Source: Hellea sp039977295
GTDB taxonomy: Bacteria; Pseudomonadota; Alphaproteobacteria; Caulobacterales; Maricaulaceae
Assembly: GCA_039977295.1 (NCBI GenBank)
Contig: JBDWDN010000012.1
Coordinates: forward strand, 124,001-188,000
Direction: 5' to 3'
DNA: 64,000 bases
The position numbers and the translations under genes were made by a program. The notes beneath the pieces are model-generated. The model did no database searches. It saw only the letters and a program-made list of their open reading frames with translations, and had not been told where the DNA came from. Of this stretch, positions 1 through 7,738 are shown piece by piece (position 1 is the stretch's first letter; every line of letters begins with the position of its first letter).

Positions 1-1
1 A

Positions 2-142
2 GCCATGCAAATTCTGGGCGGGGCAGGATACCTACGCGGCAACCGCGTCGAATGTATCTACCGCGAAGTTAAGGTCATCGCGATAGGCGGCGGGTCTGAA
101 GAAATCATGCGCGACTTGGCCGTAAGGCAAATGGGGCTTTAA
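2..142 (+). CDS. Acyl-CoA dehydrogenase, C-terminal fragment (cut by window edge)
   Basis: Frame 2 is open from the window edge to TAA at 140-142 and encodes 46 residues. They contain ILGGAGYLRGNRVE near the start, GGGSEEIMRDLA and a final RQMGL. This is the usual C-terminal end of the acyl-CoA dehydrogenase family: the last flavin-contacting helix with the GGxxEI motif. The enzyme family oxidises acyl-CoA to enoyl-CoA using FAD. The 5' part lies outside the window, so substrate class cannot be judged. The last 35 codons recur in decayed form at 1928-2032, on the other side of the peroxidase gene. Confidence 0.85.
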   Translation, partial: AMQILGGAGYLRGNRVECIYREVKVIAIGGGSEEIMRDLAVRQMGL

Positions 143-150
143 AGGGCTTT

Positions 151-176
151 GCATTGGGGGATGTTTCCCCCAACGC
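151..176. terminator. G/C-rich hairpin between convergent genes, probable terminator
   Basis: TTGGGGG (154-160) and CCCCCAA (167-173) form a perfect 7-bp stem with a 6-nt loop. Two more pairs form outside one mismatch. It sits 12 nt after the dehydrogenase stop and about 50 nt before the convergent peroxidase stop. There is no clear T run, so termination is inferred from position and stem strength. Confidence 0.5.
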
Positions 177-224
177 TATAGTCGGCAAAATGGATATTGT
201 AATTGGTCCGTTTATGGCTTGGCT

Positions 225-1700
225 CTAAGGGAACCCGCCAGCATCTACTGGTAGGCCCGAGAGACGAATAATAGAAGCCAATGACCAGTCTTGATTATCA
301 CCCACGGCGCTATCTTGATCATCATCTGCTTTGATCAATAGAGGATCGTCATCCGGCGTCCAGCACGGCGCAACATTTACCCAGCTACAAGGATCGCCTT
401 TCAGCAGTCCTGCAAATGTAGCCGCCACAATGATGGAGCCTAATCGTCCTAACATTTTAGATTTATGCTGACCCGGCAAACTCTCCGCTTCTTTCAAGAT
501 ATAGAACCAGAGCGCGTCATGATCATCATCAACATTGGCGATGGGCAAACAGAATTTACGCGCAACATCTTTTCCGGAAGGCAGTCCCATTCTTACGCCC
601 CGCAATAAATTACGAAACGCCAAAACATTCCCAGGGGATGCCATTCCAGGCAATTGCGTCAGGGACAAAGATAGTTTTGTATCAATCCCCATTGCCATTT
701 GCGGGAACGGCCCTCCGCTCGTGGTCATGTGCAGGAACCAATCCCACTGCACGGTTCGATTTAACGCCATCGGGCGGAAGCCTCGCAGATCATTTCCGCC
801 TGGATCGAACAATATCACAGGATTGCCAAAGCCTTGATGAGGCTGATTGGTTTGGTAACTATTGCGAACCATCGTATGCCCAAAACGATAAGCCGCCACT
901 GAGAATTCTACAGGTATGAAGGGCTGATGTTTCCAGTTATAGACGTCTTTTAGGCCCAAATTCCAAACGGTGCGTCCATCCGGTGATGTTGTCTTTTTTA
1001 ACGCATGACCATGAGCATTATCGTTCACAATTCTGCGAACAAAATCATTCCAGAGAACCCATTGATAGAGCCATCTTAATGAATTTCTAGCCGCAGTAAA
1101 ACTATCCTCAATACCCTGGGCTCGGGCGCGGTCAACAAGCGTATTATGGGCCAATAAAAAGGCAAGCTGCAATGACGAGACAATAGAGTTTTCATCATTG
1201 CGCATATCCCCGATTAAAGCGCGGCCTTCCTGGTTGCGAGGTAGATCTGGAAAATTACTGCCTTGAATTTGACCAATCAACAATTTCTCAACATTTCCGG
1301 TCAGGCCCGTATCAGCATGATCATAAAGATAGGGACTATCCTCCGGTCCTCGGCCATAGACATTATCGAGATCGAGGCGCGGCGTGCGAAAATTATGAAG
1401 TTTTTCCGGATCATTTGCGCGCATCAAGCTTGAAGTCGGATCAAATGTAATGTCATGGTCAACAAATTGACCAAAGTAAGTATAGCCAGCAGGAATTTCG
1501 GATTCTCGCGGCGTCGGCCCTTCAACCATCTCATTATTGGCAATATTTTCGAGCAGTAGCTCTAAGTGTCCTGGATTGCGATGTGGGTCAGTTCCCGGAG
1601 GATGCCAGGGCTTTAAATCGCCGCAAATACGTCCAAATGGACCCTGATAAAATTTTGATCTTGGTGTTCCTTCGCCAAGGTTTCTACGCCCATGTGACAT
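225..1700 (-). CDS. Animal-type haem peroxidase family protein
   Basis: 491 residues from the ATG at 1700. GGAG lies 5-8 nt upstream of this ATG; the in-frame codon further upstream is a TTG overlapping that region. Visible family hallmarks are GQFVDHDITFDP with the presumed distal haem His (about residue 82), the GDMRNDEN / LAFLLAHN segment, and YRFGHTMVRN with the presumed proximal His (about residue 275). This is the peroxidase-cyclooxygenase superfamily, whose members use H2O2 to oxidise halides or organic substrates. No signal peptide or transmembrane segment is visible, so the protein appears cytoplasmic or exported by a leaderless route. The gene stands alone, convergent with the dehydrogenase end and flanked by the two copies of its tail. 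Confidence 0.85.
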   Translation of the reverse strand: MSHGRRNLGEGTPRSKFYQGPFGRICGDLKPWHPPGTDPHRNPGHLELLLENIANNEMVEGPTPRESEIPAGYTYFGQFVDHDITFDPTSSLMRANDPEKLHNFRTPRLDLDNVYGRGPEDSPYLYDHADTGLTGNVEKLLIGQIQGSNFPDLPRNQEGRALIGDMRNDENSIVSSLQLAFLLAHNTLVDRARAQGIEDSFTAARNSLRWLYQWVLWNDFVRRIVNDNAHGHALKKTTSPDGRTVWNLGLKDVYNWKHQPFIPVEFSVAAYRFGHTMVRNSYQTNQPHQGFGNPVILFDPGGNDLRGFRPMALNRTVQWDWFLHMTTSGGPFPQMAMGIDTKLSLSLTQLPGMASPGNVLAFRNLLRGVRMGLPSGKDVARKFCLPIANVDDDHDALWFYILKEAESLPGQHKSKMLGRLGSIIVAATFAGLLKGDPCSWVNVAPCWTPDDDPLLIKADDDQDSAVGDNQDWSLASIIRLSGLPVDAGGFP

Positions 1701-1927
1701 GGTAGTCTCCAATATAATTATGTCTTTCGGCCATAGGCAAAAAGCATTGTTAATATGATGGGAGATAAAACGTTAGAAAGTCAGCCCCGCAAAACTCCCA
1801 AATTTATTCTAGCCTAAATCGCAAGTTTTTTCAATACATTTATTTTGAGCATCCGGCCTTTAGCCTAATTCCGTGTTATTTACTGTCCAAAATGTTGATT
1901 ATCGTCAATATTCGGAGTTACGCTATG

Positions 1928-2032
1928 GGTCAGCCTTGCCAAATATATCTGCAGCGAAGAAGAGGCATTGCCATTGACGGTGGGGCCAAGGAAATCATGG
2001 GTGATTAAGCGGGACGGCAAATGGGGCTTTGA
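1928..2032 (+). pseudogene. Decayed duplicate of an acyl-CoA dehydrogenase C-terminus
   Basis: This 105-nt stretch aligns end to end, with equal length, to the last 35 codons of the dehydrogenase fragment (38-142). Read in the same frame it gives IAIDGGAKEIMGD, then an internal stop, then AGRQMGL and a stop, against IAIGGGSEEIMRDLAVRQMGL in the intact copy. A pair of compensating one-base shifts affects the upstream part. The 3' part is strongest: GAAATCATG and CAAATGGGGCTTT are shared exactly. No start codon or longer reading frame remains, so this is a remnant rather than a gene. The rest of 1713-2235 holds only this remnant and the region upstream of the RNA ligase. Confidence 0.75.
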
Positions 2033-2197
2033 AGGTCCGAGACCCCCAATTAAATACGCGTCCCAAACTCATTTAAAAACTTGCCTTTTTGTAGGCGGGG
2101 GGCTAAAGCGCGGCCTCTAGTGAGGATATCATGTGATAGGCAGAGCATCGTAATTTAGTGAAGAACATCCTTTTGACGGGGTTCTTTTTGCATGCTC

Positions 2198-2217
2198 GTT
2201 AGACTGTTAAGTCTAAC
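2198..2217. promoter_or_regulatory. Perfect inverted repeat upstream of RNA-repair operon
   Basis: GTTAGACT (2198-2205) and AGTCTAAC (2210-2217) form an 8-bp perfect dyad around GTTA. The dyad ends 18 nt before the ATG at 2236. A TTGACG hexamer lies at 2173-2178 but no good -10 follows at the right spacing. It could be an operator, or an RNA hairpin in the leader near a poor ribosome site. Function is inferred from position only. Confidence 0.45.
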
Positions 2218-2235
2218 TTATTACTGGATCACATC

Positions 2236-3051
2236 ATGAAAATTTTTAAATACCCGCGCACGCGGCACATTGAAGGTTCGCGCCTTCAATTGGGCGATAG
2301 CGCAGATGATAAGCCTTTTGCTGAGTTAAAGGGCAAGCGCTTAATCATCGAAGAAAAAGTCGACGGCGCAAATTGCGCTCTATCATTTCCGGACGGTGCT
2401 TTGCGCTTGCAAAGCCGCGGTCATTATTTGACAGGCGGTGGGCGTGAACGGCATTTCGCTATGTTTAAGTCTTGGGCTGCTTGCCATGAAACGGCATTTA
2501 AGGCCGTGCTTGGCAGACGCTATGTCATGTATGGCGAATGGCTCTATGCAAAACATACTGTGTTCTATGATGCCTTGCCGCATTATTTTATGGAGTTTGA
2601 TATTCTTGACCAAGAGAAGGACGTTTTTCTCTCGACACAGGCGCGCCGTGAATTACTTGGCGGATTGCCTGTCTTGTCCGTCCCCGTCCTACATGACGGG
2701 GTGGTAGAGAGCTTAGCGCAGCTGAAAAGCTATGTGCGACCCTCGCTTTATAAGACGGAGAATTGGCAAGCGGCGCTAGAACGCGCCGCTATGTCATCTG
2801 GCAGTAAAATGTCATTCGTCACGCAGCAAACTGAGAATAGCGATTTGGCGGAAGGGCTTTATATCAAAGCTGAAGAAGGCGGCATCATCACGGAACGGCT
2901 GAAATATGTTCGCTCTGACTTTGTGCAAGCCATCGCAGATTCTGATGGGCATTGGCATGAACGGCCAATTTTGCCCAATCAGTTGAAAGAGGGCATTGAT
3001 ATATTTGACCCAAAATTAGGCGTGAAAGGAGCTTATGATGCAAACGAGTAA
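2236..3051 (+). CDS. RNA ligase family protein (nucleotidyltransferase fold)
   Basis: 271 residues. Covalent nucleotidyltransferase motifs appear in order: motif I EEKVDGAN with the presumed adenylated Lys at residue 41, then LQSRG, motif III/IIIa around MYGEWLYAKHTVFYD, motif IV EGLYIKAEE and motif V RLKYVR. This matches the PF09414-type RNA ligases, which adenylate themselves, transfer AMP to a 5'-phosphate end and seal it to a 3'-OH. The protein is short, essentially the catalytic domain alone, with no recognisable extra domain. It overlaps the next gene by 17 nt, and AAAGGAG inside its 3' end serves that gene, so the two are translationally coupled. With the HD-Pnk partner it would make a complete heal-and-seal repair pair. 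Confidence 0.85.
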   Translation: MKIFKYPRTRHIEGSRLQLGDSADDKPFAELKGKRLIIEEKVDGANCALSFPDGALRLQSRGHYLTGGGRERHFAMFKSWAACHETAFKAVLGRRYVMYGEWLYAKHTVFYDALPHYFMEFDILDQEKDVFLSTQARRELLGGLPVLSVPVLHDGVVESLAQLKSYVRPSLYKTENWQAALERAAMSSGSKMSFVTQQTENSDLAEGLYIKAEEGGIITERLKYVRSDFVQAIADSDGHWHERPILPNQLKEGIDIFDPKLGVKGAYDANE

Positions 3052-4180
3052 AGTGACATATCAGCAGCTTTTATCGCTGGTGCCAAATGTGCAGAACAAG
3101 TCTGTGCAATGGAAACAAATTTGGTCTTTATGGCCAGAGCTTCCTGCGCTGGATAGCTGTCCGCAAGATCCAATCCATCACGCCGAAGGCGATGTTGGAT
3201 TGCATACGCGCATGGTTGTCGAGGCCTTGATTGCTCAGCCTGACTGGCAGGGTTTGTCAGAGGATGACCGCGCTATGCTGTTCTGGGCCGCTGTGCTGCA
3301 CGATATTGGTAAACCCGCCACAACACAGCGCGAAGATGATGGGCGTATTTCTGCCCGTCATCATGCGCGTGTAGGCACAAAGATGGCGCGGGGACTCCTC
3401 TGGGAAGCCGGCGCGCCATTTGCGTGGCGTGAAGGGCTTTGCGATATTGTGTCAGAGCATTTGTTGCCGTTTTGGTTGATCGAAAAACAGGACCATCAGC
3501 GCCTCGCCATATTGACATCATGGCGATGCCGTCCTGATTTTCTTTGCCTCCATGCCACCGCCGATACGTTAGGCCGTATCTGCGCCGATCAGCAAGGCGT
3601 TCTGGATAATATCGCGCTCGCGCGTGAAGTCTTTTCAGAGCAGGGTTGCCTCTCTAAGCCTTATGGTTTTGCAAATGCGCAAAGCCGAATGGCTTATTTT
3701 GACAAGCCGGACCGCGATCCAAACTATGCCGCCTATGAGGATTTTCGTTGTAATGTCACCGTTATGGCGGGCCTTCCAGGGGCGGGCAAGGATACGTGGA
3801 TAGCCGCGAACCGTCCGGATTTACCTGTGGTAAGTTTGGATAATATTCGCGATGAAATCGGCGCGCCGCGAACAGGTAATCAAGGCCGGGTTATTCAAGC
3901 CGCCCGTGAAAAGGCGCGTGTCTATCTGCGGGCCGGGCAGGACTTTGTTTGGAACGCCACCAATGTCACGCGTCAAATGCGAGAGAAAAGCTTTAGGCTT
4001 TTGCTAGATTATAACGCGAAAATTGAAATCGCTTATATCGAAGTGTCGCCAGATAAGCTCTTCGCGCAAAACCGCCAAAGACCTTCGGCCATCCCCGAAG
4101 CGGCTTTGCGGGGGCTATTGCATAAGCTTGAGCCGCCTAAGGCTTGGGAAGCGCATGAGCTTATTGAAGTTGTGCGATAG
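3035..4180 (+). CDS. HD-Pnk: HD phosphoesterase fused to polynucleotide 5'-kinase
   Basis: 381 residues. The N-terminal half is an HD phosphohydrolase domain (HTRM at about residue 55, VLHDIG with H89-D90, ARHHARVG, SEHL). The C-terminal half is a P-loop kinase like T4 Pnk: GLPGAGKDTW at about 246-255, SLDNIRDEIG, and NATNVTRQMRE followed by a basic region. This architecture matches the HD-Pnk end-healing enzyme characterised from Runella slithyformis, where the HD domain removes 2',3'-cyclic or terminal phosphates and the kinase phosphorylates 5'-OH ends. ATG at 3035 is preceded by AAAGGAG, and ATG at 3038 is an alternative. It is cotranscribed with the RNA ligase and followed by a terminator-like hairpin. 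Confidence 0.85.
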   Translation: MMQTSKVTYQQLLSLVPNVQNKSVQWKQIWSLWPELPALDSCPQDPIHHAEGDVGLHTRMVVEALIAQPDWQGLSEDDRAMLFWAAVLHDIGKPATTQREDDGRISARHHARVGTKMARGLLWEAGAPFAWREGLCDIVSEHLLPFWLIEKQDHQRLAILTSWRCRPDFLCLHATADTLGRICADQQGVLDNIALAREVFSEQGCLSKPYGFANAQSRMAYFDKPDRDPNYAAYEDFRCNVTVMAGLPGAGKDTWIAANRPDLPVVSLDNIRDEIGAPRTGNQGRVIQAAREKARVYLRAGQDFVWNATNVTRQMREKSFRLLLDYNAKIEIAYIEVSPDKLFAQNRQRPSAIPEAALRGLLHKLEPPKAWEAHELIEVVR

Positions 4181-4204
4181 ACATTGGTTTAATTGGGCGC
4201 ATCG

Positions 4205-4234
4205 AGGGGCCGCGGCATTTTTGTCGTGGCCCTT
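4205..4234 (+). terminator. Hairpin downstream of HD-Pnk, likely terminator
   Basis: A 13-bp stem with three G-T wobbles (arms 4205-4217 and 4222-4234) closes on a TTTT loop, 24 nt after the HD-Pnk stop. Only three T follow, so it is a weak intrinsic terminator at best. The next gene is convergent. Confidence 0.5.
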
Positions 4235-4288
4235 TAGTGTTTAATTGCCCAGCAATGGAAATGCCTATTAACCTCTATCTATAGGCCA

Positions 4289-5083
4289 TTATGACCCCGG
4301 AGCCGCAGCGGATCCCGCCAATATACCGCCGTCAATCGTGAGTTCCGACCCGGTCATATATGTGGCTTCATCGGAGGCGAGGAGAACGGCTAGCGCCGCG
4401 ACTTCGGAAGATTTTCCGAACCTTTGAAGCGGTGTATCAGCGACGAATGAGGCGGCGCGCGCTTCTCGGTCGGGGCCGTCGCCAAGCATGGGTTCCCACA
4501 TCGGCGTTAGGACCGCAGCGGGATGTATTGAATTGCACCGGATCTTGAGGCCTTGGCCGGCACAGTAAAGCGCGACAGATTTGGTGTGATTTCTAATGCC
4601 TGCTTTTGAGGAGGCATAGGCCGTTGCCATGGGAATTCCCACCATGCCTGAGCGAGAAGAAATATTGATGATCGAACCTTCACCGCGCTCGCGCATGGCT
4701 TTGATGGCGTAGCGGCACCCGAGAAAGGTCCCGTCAAGATTGACGGCATGGACAGCTCGCCAGGATTCAAGGCTTCCATGTTCAGGATCCTGAGATGGCG
4801 GGGCACCCTCAAACGGACCTTCAAATCCGGTAATCCCAGCATTATTCACAAGGACATCAATAGCGGGGTACGTTTCTGCTATGGTCTCCCAATGCCGTTC
4901 ATTGGAAACGTCAAGCGTGTGAAACTCAGACTTAATGGAGCGGGCCATGTTCTCCCCCGCTGCGGTGTCTTTGTCGGTTACAATGACAGTTGCGCCGGCG
5001 TCATAAAATGCCCGCGCGATAGCTTCGCCGATGCCGCGTGCAGCCCCTGTTACGAGGCATGTTTTGTTGGATAGTCTTTTCAT
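4289..5083 (-). CDS. SDR-family NAD(P)-dependent oxidoreductase
   Basis: 264 residues, normal for classical short-chain dehydrogenases. The cofactor motif TGAARGIG lies near residues 13-20, then VNNAG in the middle strand, a catalytic Ser in NISSRSG and YASSK with the active-site Tyr and Lys. The late motif DGG (LTIDGGI) is also typical. Members oxidise alcohols or reduce ketones. An acidic residue after the second strand (VTDKD) suggests preference for NAD(H) over NADP(H), which is an inference. The gene is convergent with the RNA-repair operon and has no obvious operon partner, so the substrate is unknown. Confidence 0.9.
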   Translation of the reverse strand: MKRLSNKTCLVTGAARGIGEAIARAFYDAGATVIVTDKDTAAGENMARSIKSEFHTLDVSNERHWETIAETYPAIDVLVNNAGITGFEGPFEGAPPSQDPEHGSLESWRAVHAVNLDGTFLGCRYAIKAMRERGEGSIINISSRSGMVGIPMATAYASSKAGIRNHTKSVALYCAGQGLKIRCNSIHPAAVLTPMWEPMLGDGPDREARAASFVADTPLQRFGKSSEVAALAVLLASDEATYMTGSELTIDGGILAGSAAAPGS

Positions 5084-5288
5084 AAGAATACTCTTTGATC
5101 GAAATTATAAATTTAGATGGAAATTGAGCGCTCATCCGCAAAGGCGGGAGGTGCTCTGTTTAAGTGTTCCGCTTTAGCGGTGACGCTTGTTCATCAAATC
5201 AATCCTTCAAAGGTTAGAAAGACTATACTCGGGACTATTTTAAAAATCAATATTTGCTTTTGTATGTGTTTAAATAGAAGCTCGCCAC

Positions 5289-5465
5289 ATGAAGTCTCAT
5301 CTTTTCATAGCCACGGGCCTACTGATTGCGGCCATCTTTGTCATGCGCGGGTTGGAGGCTTTGGCTGAGCCAGGTCTCGGCTTTCGTGAACTCTATATCT
5401 TAGGCGGGTTCCTGGTGGCTGGCCTGTTGGTTTATGCTGGATATAAAGCGCGTAAAGACCCTTAA
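5289..5465 (+). CDS. Small two-helix membrane protein, hypothetical
   Basis: 58 residues from ATG 5289 to TAA 5463-5465. It begins MKSHLFIATGLLIAAIFVM, giving one hydrophobic segment at about 5-19. A second lies at about 39-53 (LGGFLVAGLLVYAG), followed by a basic tail KARKDP. I do not recognise the family. The two balanced hydrophobic helices and positive-inside tail make a real inner-membrane protein likely. It precedes the symporter pair by about 125 nt on the same strand, so a role linked to that transporter is possible but unproven. Confidence 0.55.
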   Translation: MKSHLFIATGLLIAAIFVMRGLEALAEPGLGFRELYILGGFLVAGLLVYAGYKARKDP

Positions 5466-5591
5466 ACAGGTTAAAGACTCATCGGAGAAATTCTTCCCAT
5501 CTTTTGTTAGTGATTTATCGCAGATTTATGTAGGGTTAAGATAAATGATCTGCGGGGAGTCAGGTTATGGCTGCAAAAAGGGGAAGTCGAA

Positions 5592-5855
5592 TTGACCACA
5601 GATAATACAGTTGATGCCAAAGGCTATTGGAAGGCGATGATACGCTTGACCGTCATACTTTTGATCATATGGTTTCTGGCCTCCTTTGGCGCTGGCATAT
5701 TATTTCGGGAAGCGCTTGATAATTTTAGCATTGGCGGCGCGCCGCTTGGCTTCTGGTTTGCGCAGAACGGGGCGATTTATGTCTTTCTTCTCCTCATCGT
5801 TATCTATTGCCGGAAAATGACGCAATATGAGAAAAAGTTTGGCGTGAAGGGGTAG
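5592..5855 (+). CDS. DUF4212 sodium/substrate symporter small subunit
   Basis: 87 residues with two transmembrane helices: LTVILLIIWFLASFGAGILF at about 19-38 and FWFAQNGAIYVFLLLIVIYC at about 54-73. It ends in a basic tail (KKFGVKG). FGAGILFREALD and G-PLGFW-A-QG-like segments match the DUF4212 family, which sits beside large SSS symporters as a small subunit. The start is a TTG with AGGGGA about 8 nt upstream. The stop is 3 nt before the GTG of the large subunit, so the pair is cotranscribed. Confidence 0.85.
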   Translation: MTTDNTVDAKGYWKAMIRLTVILLIIWFLASFGAGILFREALDNFSIGGAPLGFWFAQNGAIYVFLLLIVIYCRKMTQYEKKFGVKG

Positions 5856-5858
5856 GCC

Positions 5859-7637
5859 GTGGATCAGACGTTTTGGACATATTTTTTCGTTATTGGGACC
5901 TTTGGCCTCTACATCGCGATTGCTATTTGGGCGCGCGCGAAATCGACAAATGATTTCTATGTGGCCGGCCATGACATTCACCCTGTGCTTAACGGTATGG
6001 CGACGGGGGCCGACTGGATGTCAGCGGCGTCATTCCTGTCTATGGCAGGCTTAATTGCCTTTTTGGGCTATGGCGGTTCTGTTTATTTGATGGGCTGGAC
6101 GGGCGGCTATGTATTATTGGCTTTGCTCTTGGCGCCGTTCCTGCGTGAGTTTGGAAAATTTACCGTTCCTGACTTTGTCGGAGACCGGTATTATTCCAAA
6201 GCCGCGCGGGTGATTGCTGTAATTTGTGCTTTGATGGTTTCGTTCACCTATATTGCGGGGCAAATGAAAGGCGTTGGCGTGGCCTTTTCTTCTTTCTTGG
6301 GGGTGCCTTTTAATATTGGAATCTTTATTGGTTCGGCGATTGTGTTTTTCTATGCGGTATTGGGCGGCATGAAAGGCATTACCTATACGCAGGTCGCGCA
6401 ATATGTTGTGCTGATCTTTGCCTATACTGTTCCCGCCATTTTTATCTCGTTGACGATTACAGGTAATCCCATCCCGCAGCTTGGCTTTATTGGAAATGCG
6501 GCTGGAACCGATATAAGCATGCTCGAGAAGCTCAACACAGTGGTAACCGATTTGGGGTTTACGGAATATACCTCTACGACGAAATCTAAGATCGATATCT
6601 TTTGTATTACTGCGGCCCTCATGTTTGGAACGGCGGGCCTTCCTCATGTCATTATTCGGTTTTTCACCGTGAGTTCCGCGCAAGCGGCTCGTAAATCCGC
6701 GGGATATGCGCTTATGTTTATTGCCTTGCTTTATACTGTAGCGCCAGCCGTTGGCGCTTTTGCGCGGATGAATTTTATCGATACCGTTAATGAAGCGACC
6801 TATATTGCTGATGGCGAGGATTTTGAGGCCCGCACTGCGTCTATCTTGGCGGATGGCGGGAAGCCCGTACCCGAGTGGTATAAAGACTGGGAAAAAACGG
6901 GTCTTCTAAAATATGAAGATCTGAACGGTGACGGCATCATGCAGTATCGAGGGCCAGAAGCGCCAGACGGGGTGATGAACGAAGTTGTTCCTAATCGCGA
7001 TATTTTTGTATTGGCCAACCCGCAAATTGCCAATCTGCCCGGGTGGGTCGTTGGGCTTGTCGTCGCCGGCGGGCTTGCAGCGGCGCTTTCAACGGCGGCG
7101 GGGCTTTTGATGGTGATTAGTTCTGCGGTCAGCCACGATTTAATGAAACGGACTTTCACACCCAACATGAGCGAAAAACAGGAAATGGTCTCGGCGAGGT
7201 TAGCCGCAGCTGCGGCCGTCATTGCGTCTGCTCTCCTTGGCGCCTTTGCGTCCTCACTCCCTTTCGTGGCGCAGGTGGTCGCCTTTGCCTTCGGCATTGC
7301 GGCGGCCTCGCTTTTCCCGATTATATTCCTCGGAATTTTTTGGAAACGCATGAACAAAGAAGGCGCGATTGCCTCCATGCTTGTGGGCCTAATTTCAACC
7401 GTGGCTTATATCAGCTACTTCAAATTCATGGGCGGCACGGTCGAGGGTTGGTGGTTTGGCGTTTCCCCAGAGGGGATCGGCTTTGTCTTTATGTGGATAG
7501 CGGCGGCTATCGGAATTTGCGTTGCGCTTGTTACAAAAACGCCTCCACAAGAGATTCAAAATTTAGTGGAGGACATCCGCGTTCCAGGTCAGCGGACGTC
7601 TCACGGCATGGCTGAAGGCGGAATGGCGCCATTGTAA
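5859..7637 (+). CDS. Sodium:solute symporter family protein (VC_2705-type large subunit)
   Basis: 592 residues, with GTG start 3 nt after the DUF4212 gene. About a dozen hydrophobic segments are visible. The SSS hallmark region appears as ATGADWMSAASFLSMAG near residues 48-64 and as GGLAAALSTAAGLLMVISSAVSHDL near 405-429. ActP/acetate-type and DUF4212-linked symporters share this layout and move small organic acids with Na+. A hydrophilic insert of about 80 residues (about 310-390) contains an EF-hand-like loop DLNGDGIMQ. Similar inserts occur in this subfamily, so I treat it as a family trait. Substrate cannot be read from the sequence. Confidence 0.9.
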   Translation: MDQTFWTYFFVIGTFGLYIAIAIWARAKSTNDFYVAGHDIHPVLNGMATGADWMSAASFLSMAGLIAFLGYGGSVYLMGWTGGYVLLALLLAPFLREFGKFTVPDFVGDRYYSKAARVIAVICALMVSFTYIAGQMKGVGVAFSSFLGVPFNIGIFIGSAIVFFYAVLGGMKGITYTQVAQYVVLIFAYTVPAIFISLTITGNPIPQLGFIGNAAGTDISMLEKLNTVVTDLGFTEYTSTTKSKIDIFCITAALMFGTAGLPHVIIRFFTVSSAQAARKSAGYALMFIALLYTVAPAVGAFARMNFIDTVNEATYIADGEDFEARTASILADGGKPVPEWYKDWEKTGLLKYEDLNGDGIMQYRGPEAPDGVMNEVVPNRDIFVLANPQIANLPGWVVGLVVAGGLAAALSTAAGLLMVISSAVSHDLMKRTFTPNMSEKQEMVSARLAAAAAVIASALLGAFASSLPFVAQVVAFAFGIAAASLFPIIFLGIFWKRMNKEGAIASMLVGLISTVAYISYFKFMGGTVEGWWFGVSPEGIGFVFMWIAAAIGICVALVTKTPPQEIQNLVEDIRVPGQRTSHGMAEGGMAPL

Positions 7638-7648
7638 GTTTTTACTTT

Positions 7649-7665
7649 CTAACAGGATTTGTCAT
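7649..7665 (+). promoter_or_regulatory. Candidate LuxR-type operator upstream of RTX gene 1
   Basis: CTAACAGGATTTGTCAT lies about 75 nt before the RTX1 start codon. It differs by one base from each of two copies placed inverted upstream of the PAS-LuxR gene (20324-20375). Internally it is an imperfect dyad of the form TRACAR-N3-YTGTYA, as expected for a dimeric helix-turn-helix regulator. Binding by the adjacent LuxR protein is inference. Confidence 0.55.
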
Positions 7666-7738
7666 TATTTTTTGAAAAGCAGCTTTGTTACCACAAATGC
7701 GAGAAGGGGCGGCCTTCTTTCACTTGTGAGGAGCTATC

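Noticed and set aside
5117..5368. 83-residue plus-strand ORF
   Set aside because: It overlaps the better 58-residue membrane ORF in another frame and shows no motif or ribosome site.
6114..6683. 189-residue minus-strand ORF within the symporter
   Set aside because: Highly basic shadow frame of a membrane-protein gene with no motif.
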